From contig CAVEFC010000005.1 of the NCBI GenBank assembly GCA_963614875.1, positions 1 to 56,735 of the forward strand: DNA of 56,735 nucleotides, in the 5' to 3' direction. Below, one piece after another: positions 1-8,517 of this stretch. How positions within the stretch are numbered: position 1 is the first letter of the stretch; each line of letters begins with the position of its first letter. The translations under genes were made by a program, and so were the position numbers. Source of the stretch: CAG-841 sp963614875. Lineage in GTDB: Bacteria > Bacillota > Clostridia > Oscillospirales > CAG-272. The notes below the pieces were generated by a model. That model was not told the DNA's origin. It saw only the letters and a list, made by a program, of their open reading frames with translations, and did no database searches.

Positions 1-26
1 CTTTTATTTTATTGTTTTTACTCCGG

Positions 27-1184
27 TTATTCCGTGATTAAAGCTATAAATCTGTCAATATCTTCGCTGCTCATTGAGCCTTCGGTAAGATATCGTTTTG
101 CGCCGCTGACATAATCGTCCGAGGTTACTTGGGACAGATCGTCTTTTCCCGAAATACATCTCATAAAGGAATCGAAATAAAGCTCAACCACCGCATTGTA
201 TTTTTCGGGCGTCTTTTCTGCGGAAATTTTATAGTAATTTTCGTAAGTTTTCATATAATCATCGCGCATTTCGTCATAGCTTGCTCCGCAAAGAGCCTCG
301 ATCAGCGCGCATACGAATCCCGTGCGATCTTTTCCTTCCATACAGTGTATATAATACGGACCGCCGTGTTCAAGCATAAATTCAAGTCCGCGGACGACCG
401 ATTCTTTATAGGCGTCCGAAGTGTAGCCGGAGCTCATGGACAACAAAACCATATTGCCGCTTTCATAAAGCGATTTTGCATATTCGGAAGAGAAATCTTC
501 GCCGGCGAAATAGCTTTCAAGATTTGCCTTTGAATCGGCTAAATCTATTATGCACGCGATGCCGTTGCTTTTTAATAAATTGTCGGTATATCCGGCGCGG
601 TTTCGACTGTTGTCAACAGGGCTTGCGCCTCTGAATATAAAATTCTTTTTCAGGCTGCCGCCGGATATCGCTCTGAAATTTGCAAACTCCTCATCGCTTG
701 AATATTCTTCTCTCAAAAGCGAATATCTTTGCCCCAAAGCTTCTTGCGTGGCGGAATATTTTTTCGTTTTGTTCAGCGTGATATCGACGGTACAGCCGTC
801 ATTGAGTCCGGCGGTTTCCCATATGCCGACGTTGTTCAATGTAATCGTTACATATTCGTTTGACGGATAAGCCACAATTACCGGCGCGCCGTTCTGTACA
901 TAATATCCGTCGAAATACGGTACGTCCTTCAGCTCGTATCCGTTGCTGAATTTAACGTTGCAGCTGTCGCCGAGCGAGAACCCCAGCTTGTTGAAGTCAT
1001 CAATGGAAATATCTACGATTGCGGCTTTGAATTTGACGTCTTCCGTTACCTTTGCCCCCGAAAGAGAAGGCTTTTGGCCGCACGCCGAAAACAAAACCGA
1101 CGACGCGACGATGACTGCGACGATCGCAAAAATGCCGAAAATCCGACTTTTCTTTTTAACAGTACAATTCGATAAAAAATTCAT
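27..1184 (-). CDS. Surface lipoprotein, tyrosine/dual-specificity phosphatase family
   Basis: The first 35 residues form a lipoprotein signal peptide: basic start, hydrophobic stretch, then a lipobox ending at Cys35, so the protein should be anchored outside the membrane. The signature HCMEGKDRTG at residues 280-289 is the CX5R loop of the Y_phosphatase3 family, with nucleophile Cys281 and Arg287. An FRGASP stretch followed by an IIDLAD segment is typical of the same family. The substrate could be a phosphoprotein or phosphoinositide; sequence alone does not decide. Residues 40-145 before the phosphatase core match no domain I recognise. The gene is followed closely by the window edge. Confidence 0.88.
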   Translation of the reverse strand: MNFLSNCTVKKKSRIFGIFAIVAVIVASSVLFSACGQKPSLSGAKVTEDVKFKAAIVDISIDDFNKLGFSLGDSCNVKFSNGYELKDVPYFDGYYVQNGAPVIVAYPSNEYVTITLNNVGIWETAGLNDGCTVDITLNKTKKYSATQEALGQRYSLLREEYSSDEEFANFRAISGGSLKKNFIFRGASPVDNSRNRAGYTDNLLKSNGIACIIDLADSKANLESYFAGEDFSSEYAKSLYESGNMVLLSMSSGYTSDAYKESVVRGLEFMLEHGGPYYIHCMEGKDRTGFVCALIEALCGASYDEMRDDYMKTYENYYKISAEKTPEKYNAVVELYFDSFMRCISGKDDLSQVTSDDYVSGAKRYLTEGSMSSEDIDRFIALITE

Positions 1185-1242
1185 AACCGACTCCGTTTTT
1201 TCTTTAATTATTGCCAGATTGTCTGAGGATTTTTTCCGATTT

Positions 1243-2277
1243 TTATTTTACGTATTTTGAAATGTCCGTTGCGTAGCAATATTTTGCCGAGGTAAGCTTG
1301 CCGAATATATATTTATTCGTTGCGGATTCGCACATTGTGTAAAGCCTGCCTTCTGTAATTATTATTTCTTCCGACATCGGAGGCGCTTTTATATCGCCGC
1401 AGAGAGTTGAAGAATCGAGAACAAGAAGGGGTACTGTCTGACCGAGGACGGTTATCTGACTTTCGGCAGAGGTGGGATTATAAATGTAAATATGAGAAAA
1501 AGCCGAAGCATACGAGGTTGAAACATACATTCTGCCCTGACTGTCAAAGCATATTCCCTGAACGAGATCGGGCGCGGAATATGCCTTTTCTATTTTGTCG
1601 GATATTCCGAATTCGGCAGAATCGTCAAGACGGTATTCGAGAATGAGGGAAGTGTTTTTATCGCCCGCTTTTGTTGTGTATTTATGACTGTCGGGCGTGG
1701 GATAGTTTTCTTCGCGATAAAATTCTCCCACATAAATACTGTCGCCTTCGACGTGAGTAAACGCAACGCCGAGCCTGTCGTCATCGGTTTTTGTGCCGAA
1801 TGTTCCGATTGATTTTACCGTGTCGCCGTCCGAAGCGTTTCTGAAATCATTGTACGAATAGACTATAAGTCCGGAGCTGTCGGCAACGTATATGTAGTCG
1901 CCGTGCAGAGTTATTCCGCCGACATGACCTATAAAGGCGCTTCCGTCGCTGTTTGCAAGGGAAATGCGTTTTACTTCTTTTTTTGTTGTTTTGTTTACGA
2001 TGCTGACCTGAGATGCGGCGCCGTCGGTGCGATAGCCGGTGACGAGAAATTCGTCCGTGCTTTTGTCATAGGCAAGCCCCTGAACTATCATTCCGTCGGA
2101 AAGCCCGGGAATTACAAATGTTTTTTCGGAGTTTCTGTAATATTCGCTTACGGGAAAGCGGAAATAACATCTTCCGCACAAAAGCACAAGCAGTAAAAGT
2201 CCGATAAGACACGCAAAGACTATACCGATGATTTTAAGCGCGGATTTTTTGCCCGAAGCGGTGTTTTGTTTGTTCAT
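1243..2277 (-). CDS. Membrane-anchored beta-propeller-like protein, function unknown
   Basis: An in-frame ATG lies 18 bases upstream (2295), but it sits inside the likely ribosome binding site AAGGA, which is 8 bases before the ATG at 2277; I therefore prefer 2277 (344 residues). A basic N-terminus leads into one membrane segment (about residues 14-36). The rest contains repeated short strands such as a GLAYD segment, a VGGITLHGDYIYVAD segment and a GICFDSQGRMYVSTS segment, as in YncE/SMP-30-like propellers. No catalytic motif is visible. It is probably an extracytoplasmic binding protein. It lies 58 bases upstream of the phosphatase lipoprotein on the same strand and may be cotranscribed. 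Confidence 0.6.
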   Translation of the reverse strand: MNKQNTASGKKSALKIIGIVFACLIGLLLLVLLCGRCYFRFPVSEYYRNSEKTFVIPGLSDGMIVQGLAYDKSTDEFLVTGYRTDGAASQVSIVNKTTKKEVKRISLANSDGSAFIGHVGGITLHGDYIYVADSSGLIVYSYNDFRNASDGDTVKSIGTFGTKTDDDRLGVAFTHVEGDSIYVGEFYREENYPTPDSHKYTTKAGDKNTSLILEYRLDDSAEFGISDKIEKAYSAPDLVQGICFDSQGRMYVSTSYASAFSHIYIYNPTSAESQITVLGQTVPLLVLDSSTLCGDIKAPPMSEEIIITEGRLYTMCESATNKYIFGKLTSAKYCYATDISKYVK

Positions 2278-2460
2278 AAAAATTTTCCTTTTCATCAGAT
2301 AAAGCGAAAAACGCTTTTGTTTTGCAATAATGATAACCCGTAATTATTAAAACGGTATGAACAACGTCAAAAAATCGGATTTTATATTTTATTTTGCGCG
2401 AATAACGGGCGCAGAGAAAAACATTCTGAAAAATTTACATATTTTACTTTGAAATAGGTC

Positions 2461-2489
2461 TATACAAACGGAAAAATCTGTGATATAAT
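2461..2489 (+). promoter_or_regulatory. Sigma-A promoter with extended -10
   Basis: TATACA (2461-2466), 17 bases, then TATAAT (2484-2489) preceded by TG at the extended -10 position. It would drive the lipoprotein-rlmB-pseudoATPase set starting 57 bases downstream. Confidence 0.6.
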
Positions 2490-2545
2490 TATTGAAAATA
2501 ATGTACTTATGATGTAAAATTATCTTCTGAAAGAGGGTGCCTGAG

Positions 2546-3109
2546 TTGAAATGCCTGCGCTGCGTCGCCGTGCTGCTTATGACGGCGGTTATAATATCTG
2601 CGCTGTGCTCCTGCGGAGCAAGCGGAAAAACAGTGTTTGAAAATGCTCTGAAAGCGTTCTCCGCTCCCGATTTTGAAAAGCTTTCCCTGTACGTCACCGA
2701 TGATTCTCTTGAAGAAATAAATTCCGTGCGCGGATATTTTTCGTCGCTCGACGATGATAAATCGCAGGCTTACGCCCGTCTTATGACGAATGTCGGGGTG
2801 GCTTCCTATTACAGCGAAACAAAAGACAGCGACGGCAGCGTCACTCTTTCGCTGAGGCTCAGACACATAGACGTAACAAAGCTTTTGTACGACGTCGCAA
2901 CCGAAATTTCCGTTTCGGGAACGCCGTCGGGCGAGGTGATATCGGATATATGCTCATCCGACAGGATAGAAAATTACATTGTTTACGATGACATTACGGC
3001 GGAGCTTGTAAAAACAAGCGACGGACTAAGGCTGAAGGCGGACGGCGAAAGCGAGCTTGCAAAGGAGCTTGAAGTCACGGCTCTGCTCAGATGGCTTTCA
3101 TTACACTGA
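2546..3109 (+). CDS. Small lipoprotein, function unknown
   Basis: A TTG at 2546 lies 8 bases after the AGAGGG ribosome binding site, while the GTG at 2537 overlaps it, so I choose 2546. The protein then starts MKCLRCVAVLLM and has a lipoprotein signal peptide ending in a CSC lipobox near residue 22. The mature part (about 160 residues) begins with a helix (TVFENALKAF) and continues with alternating strands, which suggests an NTF2-like or DUF4878-like fold. I cannot name a family. The stop is 20 bases before the rlmB start, so the two are probably translated from one message. Confidence 0.65.
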   Translation: MKCLRCVAVLLMTAVIISALCSCGASGKTVFENALKAFSAPDFEKLSLYVTDDSLEEINSVRGYFSSLDDDKSQAYARLMTNVGVASYYSETKDSDGSVTLSLRLRHIDVTKLLYDVATEISVSGTPSGEVISDICSSDRIENYIVYDDITAELVKTSDGLRLKADGESELAKELEVTALLRWLSLH

Positions 3110-3129
3110 TTGGCGAAAAGGAAATTTAT

Positions 3130-3933
3130 ATGAACGGCAGAAGATTTGATCCCGCAGACAGAAATCCGAGGGAGAGAAGAAAAGAGCTTCCCGAAAAGCA
3201 GGACGGAACGATAACGGTGGGAAGAAATCCCGTGTCGGAGCTTCTCAAAAGCGGCAGGGATATAGAAAAAATATATGTGCTTCGCGGCGAACGCGAGGGC
3301 TCGATAACAAAAATAGTAGCGATAGCGCGCGAGCGCGGAATAGTTGTTGACGAAACCGACAAAAAGCGTCTTGACGAGCTTTCCGCGGGAGCAAATCATC
3401 AGGGGGTTGCGGCGATTGCCTCTCCCGTTGAATATGTAAGCGTGGAAAGCATAGTCGAAAAGGCGCGCGAGCGCGGAGAAAAGCCGCTTATAGTCGTTTG
3501 CGATGGAATAGAGGATCCGCACAATCTCGGCGCGATAATAAGATGCGCGGACGGCGCGGGCGCTCACGGCGTTATAATAGGCAAAAGAAGATGCGCCCAG
3601 ATGACGTCGACGGTGATAAAATCGTCCGCGGGCGCGATAGAATATATGTCGATAGCAAAGGTTGCAAATATCGCCTCCGCAATCGACGAGCTAAAGGAAA
3701 TGGGAGTCTGGACGTTTGCCGCCGAGGCGGACGGAGAGGATTGCCGAAGCGCAGATTTTGACTGTCCGTGCGCGATAGTGCTCGGCAGCGAAGGAGAAGG
3801 CGTTTCAAGACTTGTCCGCGAAAAATGCGATTATACGGTTTCCATACCGATGCGCGGAGGCGTGAATTCGCTCAACGTATCGACGGCTGCCGCGGTATTG
3901 CTTTATGAAGCGGCAAACAAACAAGGTAAATAA
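3130..3933 (+). CDS. rlmB: 23S rRNA (guanosine-2'-O-)-methyltransferase, TrmH/RlmB family
   Basis: SPOUT-fold methyltransferase that transfers a methyl group from SAM to a ribose 2'-OH of rRNA. The N-terminal substrate-binding domain starts at TITVGRNPVSELL. The C-terminal knot carries the three SpoU motifs: DPHNLGAIIRCA, IVLGSEGEGVSRLV and SLNVSTAAAVLLYE. The ATG at 3130 has AAGGA 7 bases upstream; an earlier in-frame ATG at 3091 lies inside the preceding gene and has no such site. It lies 33 bases before the next gene, in the same probable operon. TrmH and RlmB are hard to tell apart by eye, so the exact target base is inferred. Confidence 0.88.
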   Translation: MNGRRFDPADRNPRERRKELPEKQDGTITVGRNPVSELLKSGRDIEKIYVLRGEREGSITKIVAIARERGIVVDETDKKRLDELSAGANHQGVAAIASPVEYVSVESIVEKARERGEKPLIVVCDGIEDPHNLGAIIRCADGAGAHGVIIGKRRCAQMTSTVIKSSAGAIEYMSIAKVANIASAIDELKEMGVWTFAAEADGEDCRSADFDCPCAIVLGSEGEGVSRLVREKCDYTVSIPMRGGVNSLNVSTAAAVLLYEAANKQGK

Positions 3934-3966
3934 TTACGGGGGAAAAATAATTCATCGGAGGTAAAT

Positions 3967-6798
3967 ATGGCGGAAGAAAACAAAAAGAGCATAGACGAGC
4001 TTCAGACGTCGGCGGACAGCCTTCTTGCAAGGCTCAACGGTCAGCTCGGAGCGGAAGCGTCAAAGTCCGGAAAGGACGAAGGCTCGGTCAGGTCGGACGA
4101 CGGACACACAGGCGGTCTTACGGACGAAAAATACAGCGAGCTTTATGAAAAATATCTCGGTGAAAAGCCGTCGCAGAAAACAGGCTCGTCGGGCTATGAA
4201 GCGCTTCACGAAAGAATAGTCGATCTTCAGAAGGAGGTCGGCGGAGATGTTCCCAAAGAACCGGATGATGACGTGGGCGCAAAGCCTTCGGAGGACTCCG
4301 GAGCGGAACTTTCCGAAGAAAAAGCCGACGTAAAAGCAGAAGGCGATGAGGACGACGAATACTGGGCAATGATGAAAACTGTCCAGATTTCGCCTTCGAA
4401 AAAAGAGGAGCATAAGTCCGAAGAAGCCGTGACGGAGGAAACCTCCGAGCTTCAGAAGAACATAGAGGACGCGGAAAACTACGTCGAGCAGACTTATCCG
4501 GACGAGGAAGAGCCTGCCGCAAAGCCCGTGAAAAACGTGGATAATTATTCCACCAATCCGGAAATTTCGCGCAAGAAGGACAAAAAGGGACTTTTCTCAA
4601 AGTCGCGCAGGGATAAATCGAGAAAAGAAGCAAAGCTTGCCACGACAAGCGGCGTAAGCGACGATGACGAAGAGGATTTCGACGAGGCTTCGATTGACAG
4701 ACTCGGAAGCACGGACGAGCTTATAGCGTTCGAGCCGCCGCTTCCCGACGACGAAAAGCAGACGATAACCTTTACCCGCGCGACAAAAGCGCCCGATGCC
4801 GCGGACGAGGAAGACGCCGTCACGGCTGAGGTTGACAAAGCAGACGCGGAAACCGAGCCGAAAACTCCGAAGGATCCTTCGGATACGGCAATGATGATGA
4901 TGGCTTTCGGCTACGAGCCGGAAAAGGAAGAGGAAAAGGCTCCCGAAAAGGAAGAAGAGCCGCACAGCTTCGACGAATATTCGTTCTCGGATACCGACGA
5001 GCTTTCCACGACCGCAAATCTTGGCGACACTTCGATGTTTGAAACGGAAACGACTCCGGTGAGAGCCGTTACCGAAATGATGAACAAGCCGATGTTTGAA
5101 TACACCGGCGCGGACAACAACAGAGGTATATTTGAAAACTTCAGAAAGAAGTTCAATTCGCTTCGTCTGCGTATGATTATATGCGCGGTGCTTGCGGCGG
5201 GACTTCTCATCTGGGAATTTATTCTTCCCGTGGCGGGCGTTGCGCTTGATACGGTTGTGTTTGTCGCGGTGGACTGGCTGCTCACCTTCGCCTGCGCGAT
5301 GCTTGTCTGCGACAGACTTATCTATGCCGCAAAGCGTATTGCCAAATTCGGCTTTGACGCGGATACCGTAACGCTTGTTATGTTTGTGCTTTCGCTTATA
5401 ACGTCGGTGGTGGCGCTTATCGCCGCTGACGCATGGGCGACGGTTGTGCTTTATAACTTTACGTTTGCGCTCTGCGCGTTCTTCAATCTGATTTCGGCGT
5501 TTATGCTTCTCAACAGAGATGTGTATTCCTTTAAGGTCATCTCCTCTTCAAAGACGAAAAAAGTGCTTGCGCGCGTCGGAAAATCCGAATGTGCGCGCGA
5601 GGATATCGCGTTCAAAGATTATCTTAACGACGCTTCCGAGGTGTGCAAGGTAAAGAGAACAAACTTTATAAGCGATTTCTTCTCGAACAAGGAGGAGGAG
5701 CCTTCAAACCGCAGACCGCTTAAAATACTTATTCCGGCGGTGTTTGCGCTTTCGGTTATCGCTTTCCTTGTGTCGATGTTCGCAATAGACGACTGCGACC
5801 TTTATCAGAGCGTGACAAACGCTTACATAACGTTTATAATGACGGCTCCGCTTTCGGTATTCCTTTCATTTGCTTATTCCGCATATCTCGGATCGGCAAG
5901 AGCTTACGCTCACGACGCGGCTATACTTTCGGAAGCTACGCCCGAAAAATACAGCAATGCGGCTGTGATAACCTTCACCGACGAGGACGCTTTCCCCGCG
6001 GACAGAATAAAGCTAAAGAGCGTAAAGGTAATCGACAACCGCAGCATAGAAAAGGTTATTTACTATGCTTCAAGCGTTTTTTCAAAGATAGGCGGTCCGC
6101 TCGCGACAGTATTCAAGGCGGCTGCGCTCGATACCGCAAGTTCCGAAAACGTTGAAATAAAAGAGCTTTCGGATTACGGCATAGACGCCGTTGTGGACGG
6201 CAAGCACATAGTTGTCGGTCAGCCCGAATATATGGAAAATCAGTGCTTTGAAGTGATAAAAGAGGATTCGGACGCCGAATACGGCGGCAGGACAAACAGA
6301 AGAATAATGTATCTTGCCTGCGACGAGGTTATAATAGCAAAGTTTTATATTCAGTACAATACGTCGCCCGATTTCATCTATATAGTAAAGCATCTGTTTG
6401 AAAGCGGAGTGTGCGTTGCGATAAGCACGATAGATCCGTGCATAGACGACGATATTCTTTACAAGAACCGTCTTGATCCCGAAAAGTACGCCGTAAAGAT
6501 AATAAAGGGAAGCGCGCCGGAGGATGTTTCCGATACGCTTTCGGCTTACGACAGCGGCATCGCATCGACGGGATCGCTCAAGGGAATGATAAAGACCTTT
6601 ATGCTTTGCGACAGGCTTTGCAATCTTTCAAAGACCAATCTTGCCATGAAGATAGTTTCCGCCGTTATAGGCGCGGTTATTGTCGGACTTGTTATAGGAG
6701 CGGGTGCAACGGAAAGCTTCCTTTCCATAATTCCAGCGCTGTATCAGCTTTTCTGGATGATACCGATGTTCCTTGTTTCAAAGGTCTACATAAGATAA
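3967..6798 (+). CDS. Large membrane protein resembling a catalytically inactive P1B-type ATPase
   Basis: 943 residues. Residues 1-390 are acidic and low-complexity, rich in E, D, K, S and T, and probably disordered. About eight membrane segments follow in the P1B-ATPase order: four near 400-515, two near 589-642 and two near 892-941. The sixth carries APLS (627-630) where heavy-metal ATPases have CPC. The phosphorylation motif DKTGT is replaced by TDEDA in FTDEDAFP (670-677), and no GDGxND motif is present. Downstream text still follows the family: GIDAVVDGKHIVVGQPEYM resembles the nucleotide-binding domain and the last helix ends in a PMFLVS stretch. It probably binds rather than pumps. A ribosome binding site (GGAGG) precedes the ATG, and a strong terminator follows the stop. 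Confidence 0.6.
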   Translation: MAEENKKSIDELQTSADSLLARLNGQLGAEASKSGKDEGSVRSDDGHTGGLTDEKYSELYEKYLGEKPSQKTGSSGYEALHERIVDLQKEVGGDVPKEPDDDVGAKPSEDSGAELSEEKADVKAEGDEDDEYWAMMKTVQISPSKKEEHKSEEAVTEETSELQKNIEDAENYVEQTYPDEEEPAAKPVKNVDNYSTNPEISRKKDKKGLFSKSRRDKSRKEAKLATTSGVSDDDEEDFDEASIDRLGSTDELIAFEPPLPDDEKQTITFTRATKAPDAADEEDAVTAEVDKADAETEPKTPKDPSDTAMMMMAFGYEPEKEEEKAPEKEEEPHSFDEYSFSDTDELSTTANLGDTSMFETETTPVRAVTEMMNKPMFEYTGADNNRGIFENFRKKFNSLRLRMIICAVLAAGLLIWEFILPVAGVALDTVVFVAVDWLLTFACAMLVCDRLIYAAKRIAKFGFDADTVTLVMFVLSLITSVVALIAADAWATVVLYNFTFALCAFFNLISAFMLLNRDVYSFKVISSSKTKKVLARVGKSECAREDIAFKDYLNDASEVCKVKRTNFISDFFSNKEEEPSNRRPLKILIPAVFALSVIAFLVSMFAIDDCDLYQSVTNAYITFIMTAPLSVFLSFAYSAYLGSARAYAHDAAILSEATPEKYSNAAVITFTDEDAFPADRIKLKSVKVIDNRSIEKVIYYASSVFSKIGGPLATVFKAAALDTASSENVEIKELSDYGIDAVVDGKHIVVGQPEYMENQCFEVIKEDSDAEYGGRTNRRIMYLACDEVIIAKFYIQYNTSPDFIYIVKHLFESGVCVAISTIDPCIDDDILYKNRLDPEKYAVKIIKGSAPEDVSDTLSAYDSGIASTGSLKGMIKTFMLCDRLCNLSKTNLAMKIVSAVIGAVIVGLVIGAGATESFLSIIPALYQLFWMIPMFLVSKVYIR

Positions 6799-6810
6799 AT
6801 AAAAGCGCAG

Positions 6811-6840
6811 AAGGCGACGCCATTCCGGCGTCGCCTTTTT
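6811..6840 (+). terminator. Rho-independent terminator
   Basis: Nine-pair GC-rich stem (6813-6821 with 6827-6835), five-base loop, then TTTTT. It ends the lipoprotein-rlmB-pseudoATPase transcript. Confidence 0.92.
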
Positions 6841-6887
6841 GTGATTTTTTTGATTAAACAATAATGAAAAAATTTTTGAAAAAGCTA

Positions 6888-6916
6888 TTGACAAACGCAA
6901 GCCTTTGTGATACTAT
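6888..6916 (+). promoter_or_regulatory. Sigma-A promoter of the amino acid ABC transporter
   Basis: Consensus TTGACA (6888-6893), 17-base spacer, TACTAT (6911-6916), 60 bases before the start of the substrate-binding protein. Confidence 0.8.
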
Positions 6917-6976
6917 TACATCATCACTTTAACGCATTAAAGCGTTGCAATGCTAAAATCAAGAGGGGATACGAAA

Positions 6977-7768
6977 ATGAAAAAATCGGTTGTGAAAATA
7001 ATATCGCTCGCGCTTGCGGTTATGCTTTTCTGTGCGGCTCTTTGCTCGTGCGGATCAAAAAAGGAAACGTTTATCGTAGGCTTCGACGCCGACTTTCCGC
7101 CTTACGGATATGTTGGCGACGACGGAGAATATACAGGCTTTGATATAGAGCTTGCAAAGGAAGTTGCAAAGAGAAACGGCTGGGAAATCGAGCTCAAAGC
7201 AATAGATTGGAACAGCAAGGACTTTCTTCTTTCGTCGGGCGCGATAAGCTGTATATGGAACGGCTTTACGATGAACGGCAGAGAGGACAAATACACATGG
7301 AGCAAGCCGTATGTCGATAACAGTCAGGTTGTTGTGGTGAAAAGCGGAAGCGGAATAAGCACGCTTGAAGCTCTTGCCGGAAAAACCGTGGCTGTACAAT
7401 CAGGCTCGTCCGCTTTGTCGGTGCTTACGGACGAAGAAAACAGTGAGATGATAAAGCTTAAAAATTCTTTTAAGGAGCTTAAAGAATATGCGGATTACAA
7501 CGCAGCGTTTCTTGCTCTTGAAAGCGGCGCGGTCGACGCCATCGCAATGGACATAGGCGTTGCAAAGTATCAGATAGCCTCCAGAGGCGAGGGCTATACG
7601 CAGCTTGAAACGATACTTGCCTCCGAGCAGTACGGTATAGGCTTTGCGCTCGGAGATACGGAGCTTTGTGACGCGGTTTCAAAGACGCTTTCCGAAATAA
7701 TGGCTGACGGCACATACGACAGGCTCGCCGAAAAGTTCGGAGTCGACGGCGCAATAAAATGGAACTGA
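6977..7768 (+). CDS. Amino acid ABC transporter, substrate-binding lipoprotein
   Basis: Family 3 solute-binding protein, 263 residues. The signal peptide ends in the lipobox LCSC, so the protein is lipid-anchored outside the membrane. The body begins with the family pattern IVGFDADFPPYGY, followed by YTGFDIELAKEVAKRNGW and a second lobe starting LAGKTVAVQSGSSA. The ATG at 6977 follows AGAGGGG at the right distance; the ATG at 6950 is upstream of that site. The gene heads a complete three-gene transporter. The ligand is probably a polar amino acid or cystine; which one cannot be read from the sequence. Confidence 0.92.
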   Translation: MKKSVVKIISLALAVMLFCAALCSCGSKKETFIVGFDADFPPYGYVGDDGEYTGFDIELAKEVAKRNGWEIELKAIDWNSKDFLLSSGAISCIWNGFTMNGREDKYTWSKPYVDNSQVVVVKSGSGISTLEALAGKTVAVQSGSSALSVLTDEENSEMIKLKNSFKELKEYADYNAAFLALESGAVDAIAMDIGVAKYQIASRGEGYTQLETILASEQYGIGFALGDTELCDAVSKTLSEIMADGTYDRLAEKFGVDGAIKWN

Positions 7769-7793
7769 GATAAAAAATAAAATAAAAACTCGG

Positions 7794-7827
7794 GCAGGTC
7801 GGGAGGCGGAGAATACCCGCCCCCTGC
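7794..7827 (+). other. Intercistronic hairpin between binding protein and permease
   Basis: GCAGG (7794-7798) pairs with CCTGC (7823-7827) around an inner GC-rich stem, without a T-run. Such hairpins after binding-protein genes often stabilise the upstream message or lower read-through; the role here is inferred. Confidence 0.45.
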
Positions 7828-7859
7828 GCCTGCGTTTACCGTTTACGGAGAAAATCAAA

Positions 7860-8516
7860 ATGAATATAACTACAATGCTTCGTCTTCTGCTTTCCGGAAT
7901 GGGAACGACCGCGCTAATATTTTTTGTAACGCTTGCGCTTTCGCTTCCGCTCGGACTTGCGGTGGCGTTTTGCAGAATGTCAAAAAACCGCATACTGCGC
8001 GGAATAACAAAGGTTTATATATCAATAATGCGCGGAACGCCGCTGATGCTTCAGCTGCTTGTGGTGCGTTACGGACCGTATTTTCTTTTCAGAATTAAGC
8101 TTTCGGATGCGTATGATATCTATGCCGTGCTTATAGCTTTTGTTATAAACTACGCGGCGTATTTTGCGGAGATATACCGTTCGGGCATAGAATCCGTGCC
8201 TGTGGGACAATATGAAGCGGCACAGCTTCTCGGCTTCGGAAAAACGAGAACCTTTATGCAGATAATACTTCCGCAGGTTATAAAGCGCGTGCTTCCGTCC
8301 GTGACAAACGAAACGATAACGCTTGTAAAGGATACGTCGCTTGCGTTTGCCATAGGTGTTATCGAAATGTTCACACGCGCAAAGCAGATTGCCGCCGCGG
8401 AAACCTCGATGCTTCCGTATCTGTTTGCGGGAATTCTTTATTATATATTCAATTATGCGGTTGCGTTCGGTATGGAAAAAGCCGAAAAGGCGCTCGGATA
8501 TTACGAGGTGAAATAA
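7860..8516 (+). CDS. Amino acid ABC transporter, permease
   Basis: HisM/GlnP-type inner membrane permease of 218 residues with about five membrane helices. The EAA loop that docks with the ATPase is clear at EAAQLLGFGKTRTFMQIILP, followed by VTNETITLVKDTSL, which is typical of the polar amino acid family. A GGAG site precedes the ATG. The gene lies between the binding protein and the ATPase, with one base separating its stop from the GTG start of the ATPase gene. Confidence 0.93.
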   Translation: MNITTMLRLLLSGMGTTALIFFVTLALSLPLGLAVAFCRMSKNRILRGITKVYISIMRGTPLMLQLLVVRYGPYFLFRIKLSDAYDIYAVLIAFVINYAAYFAEIYRSGIESVPVGQYEAAQLLGFGKTRTFMQIILPQVIKRVLPSVTNETITLVKDTSLAFAIGVIEMFTRAKQIAAAETSMLPYLFAGILYYIFNYAVAFGMEKAEKALGYYEVK

Positions 8517-8517
8517 A

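Noticed and set aside
7769..7859. Small gene in the gap between the ABC binding protein and permease
   Set aside because: No frame with a ribosome binding site; the gap is explained by the hairpin.
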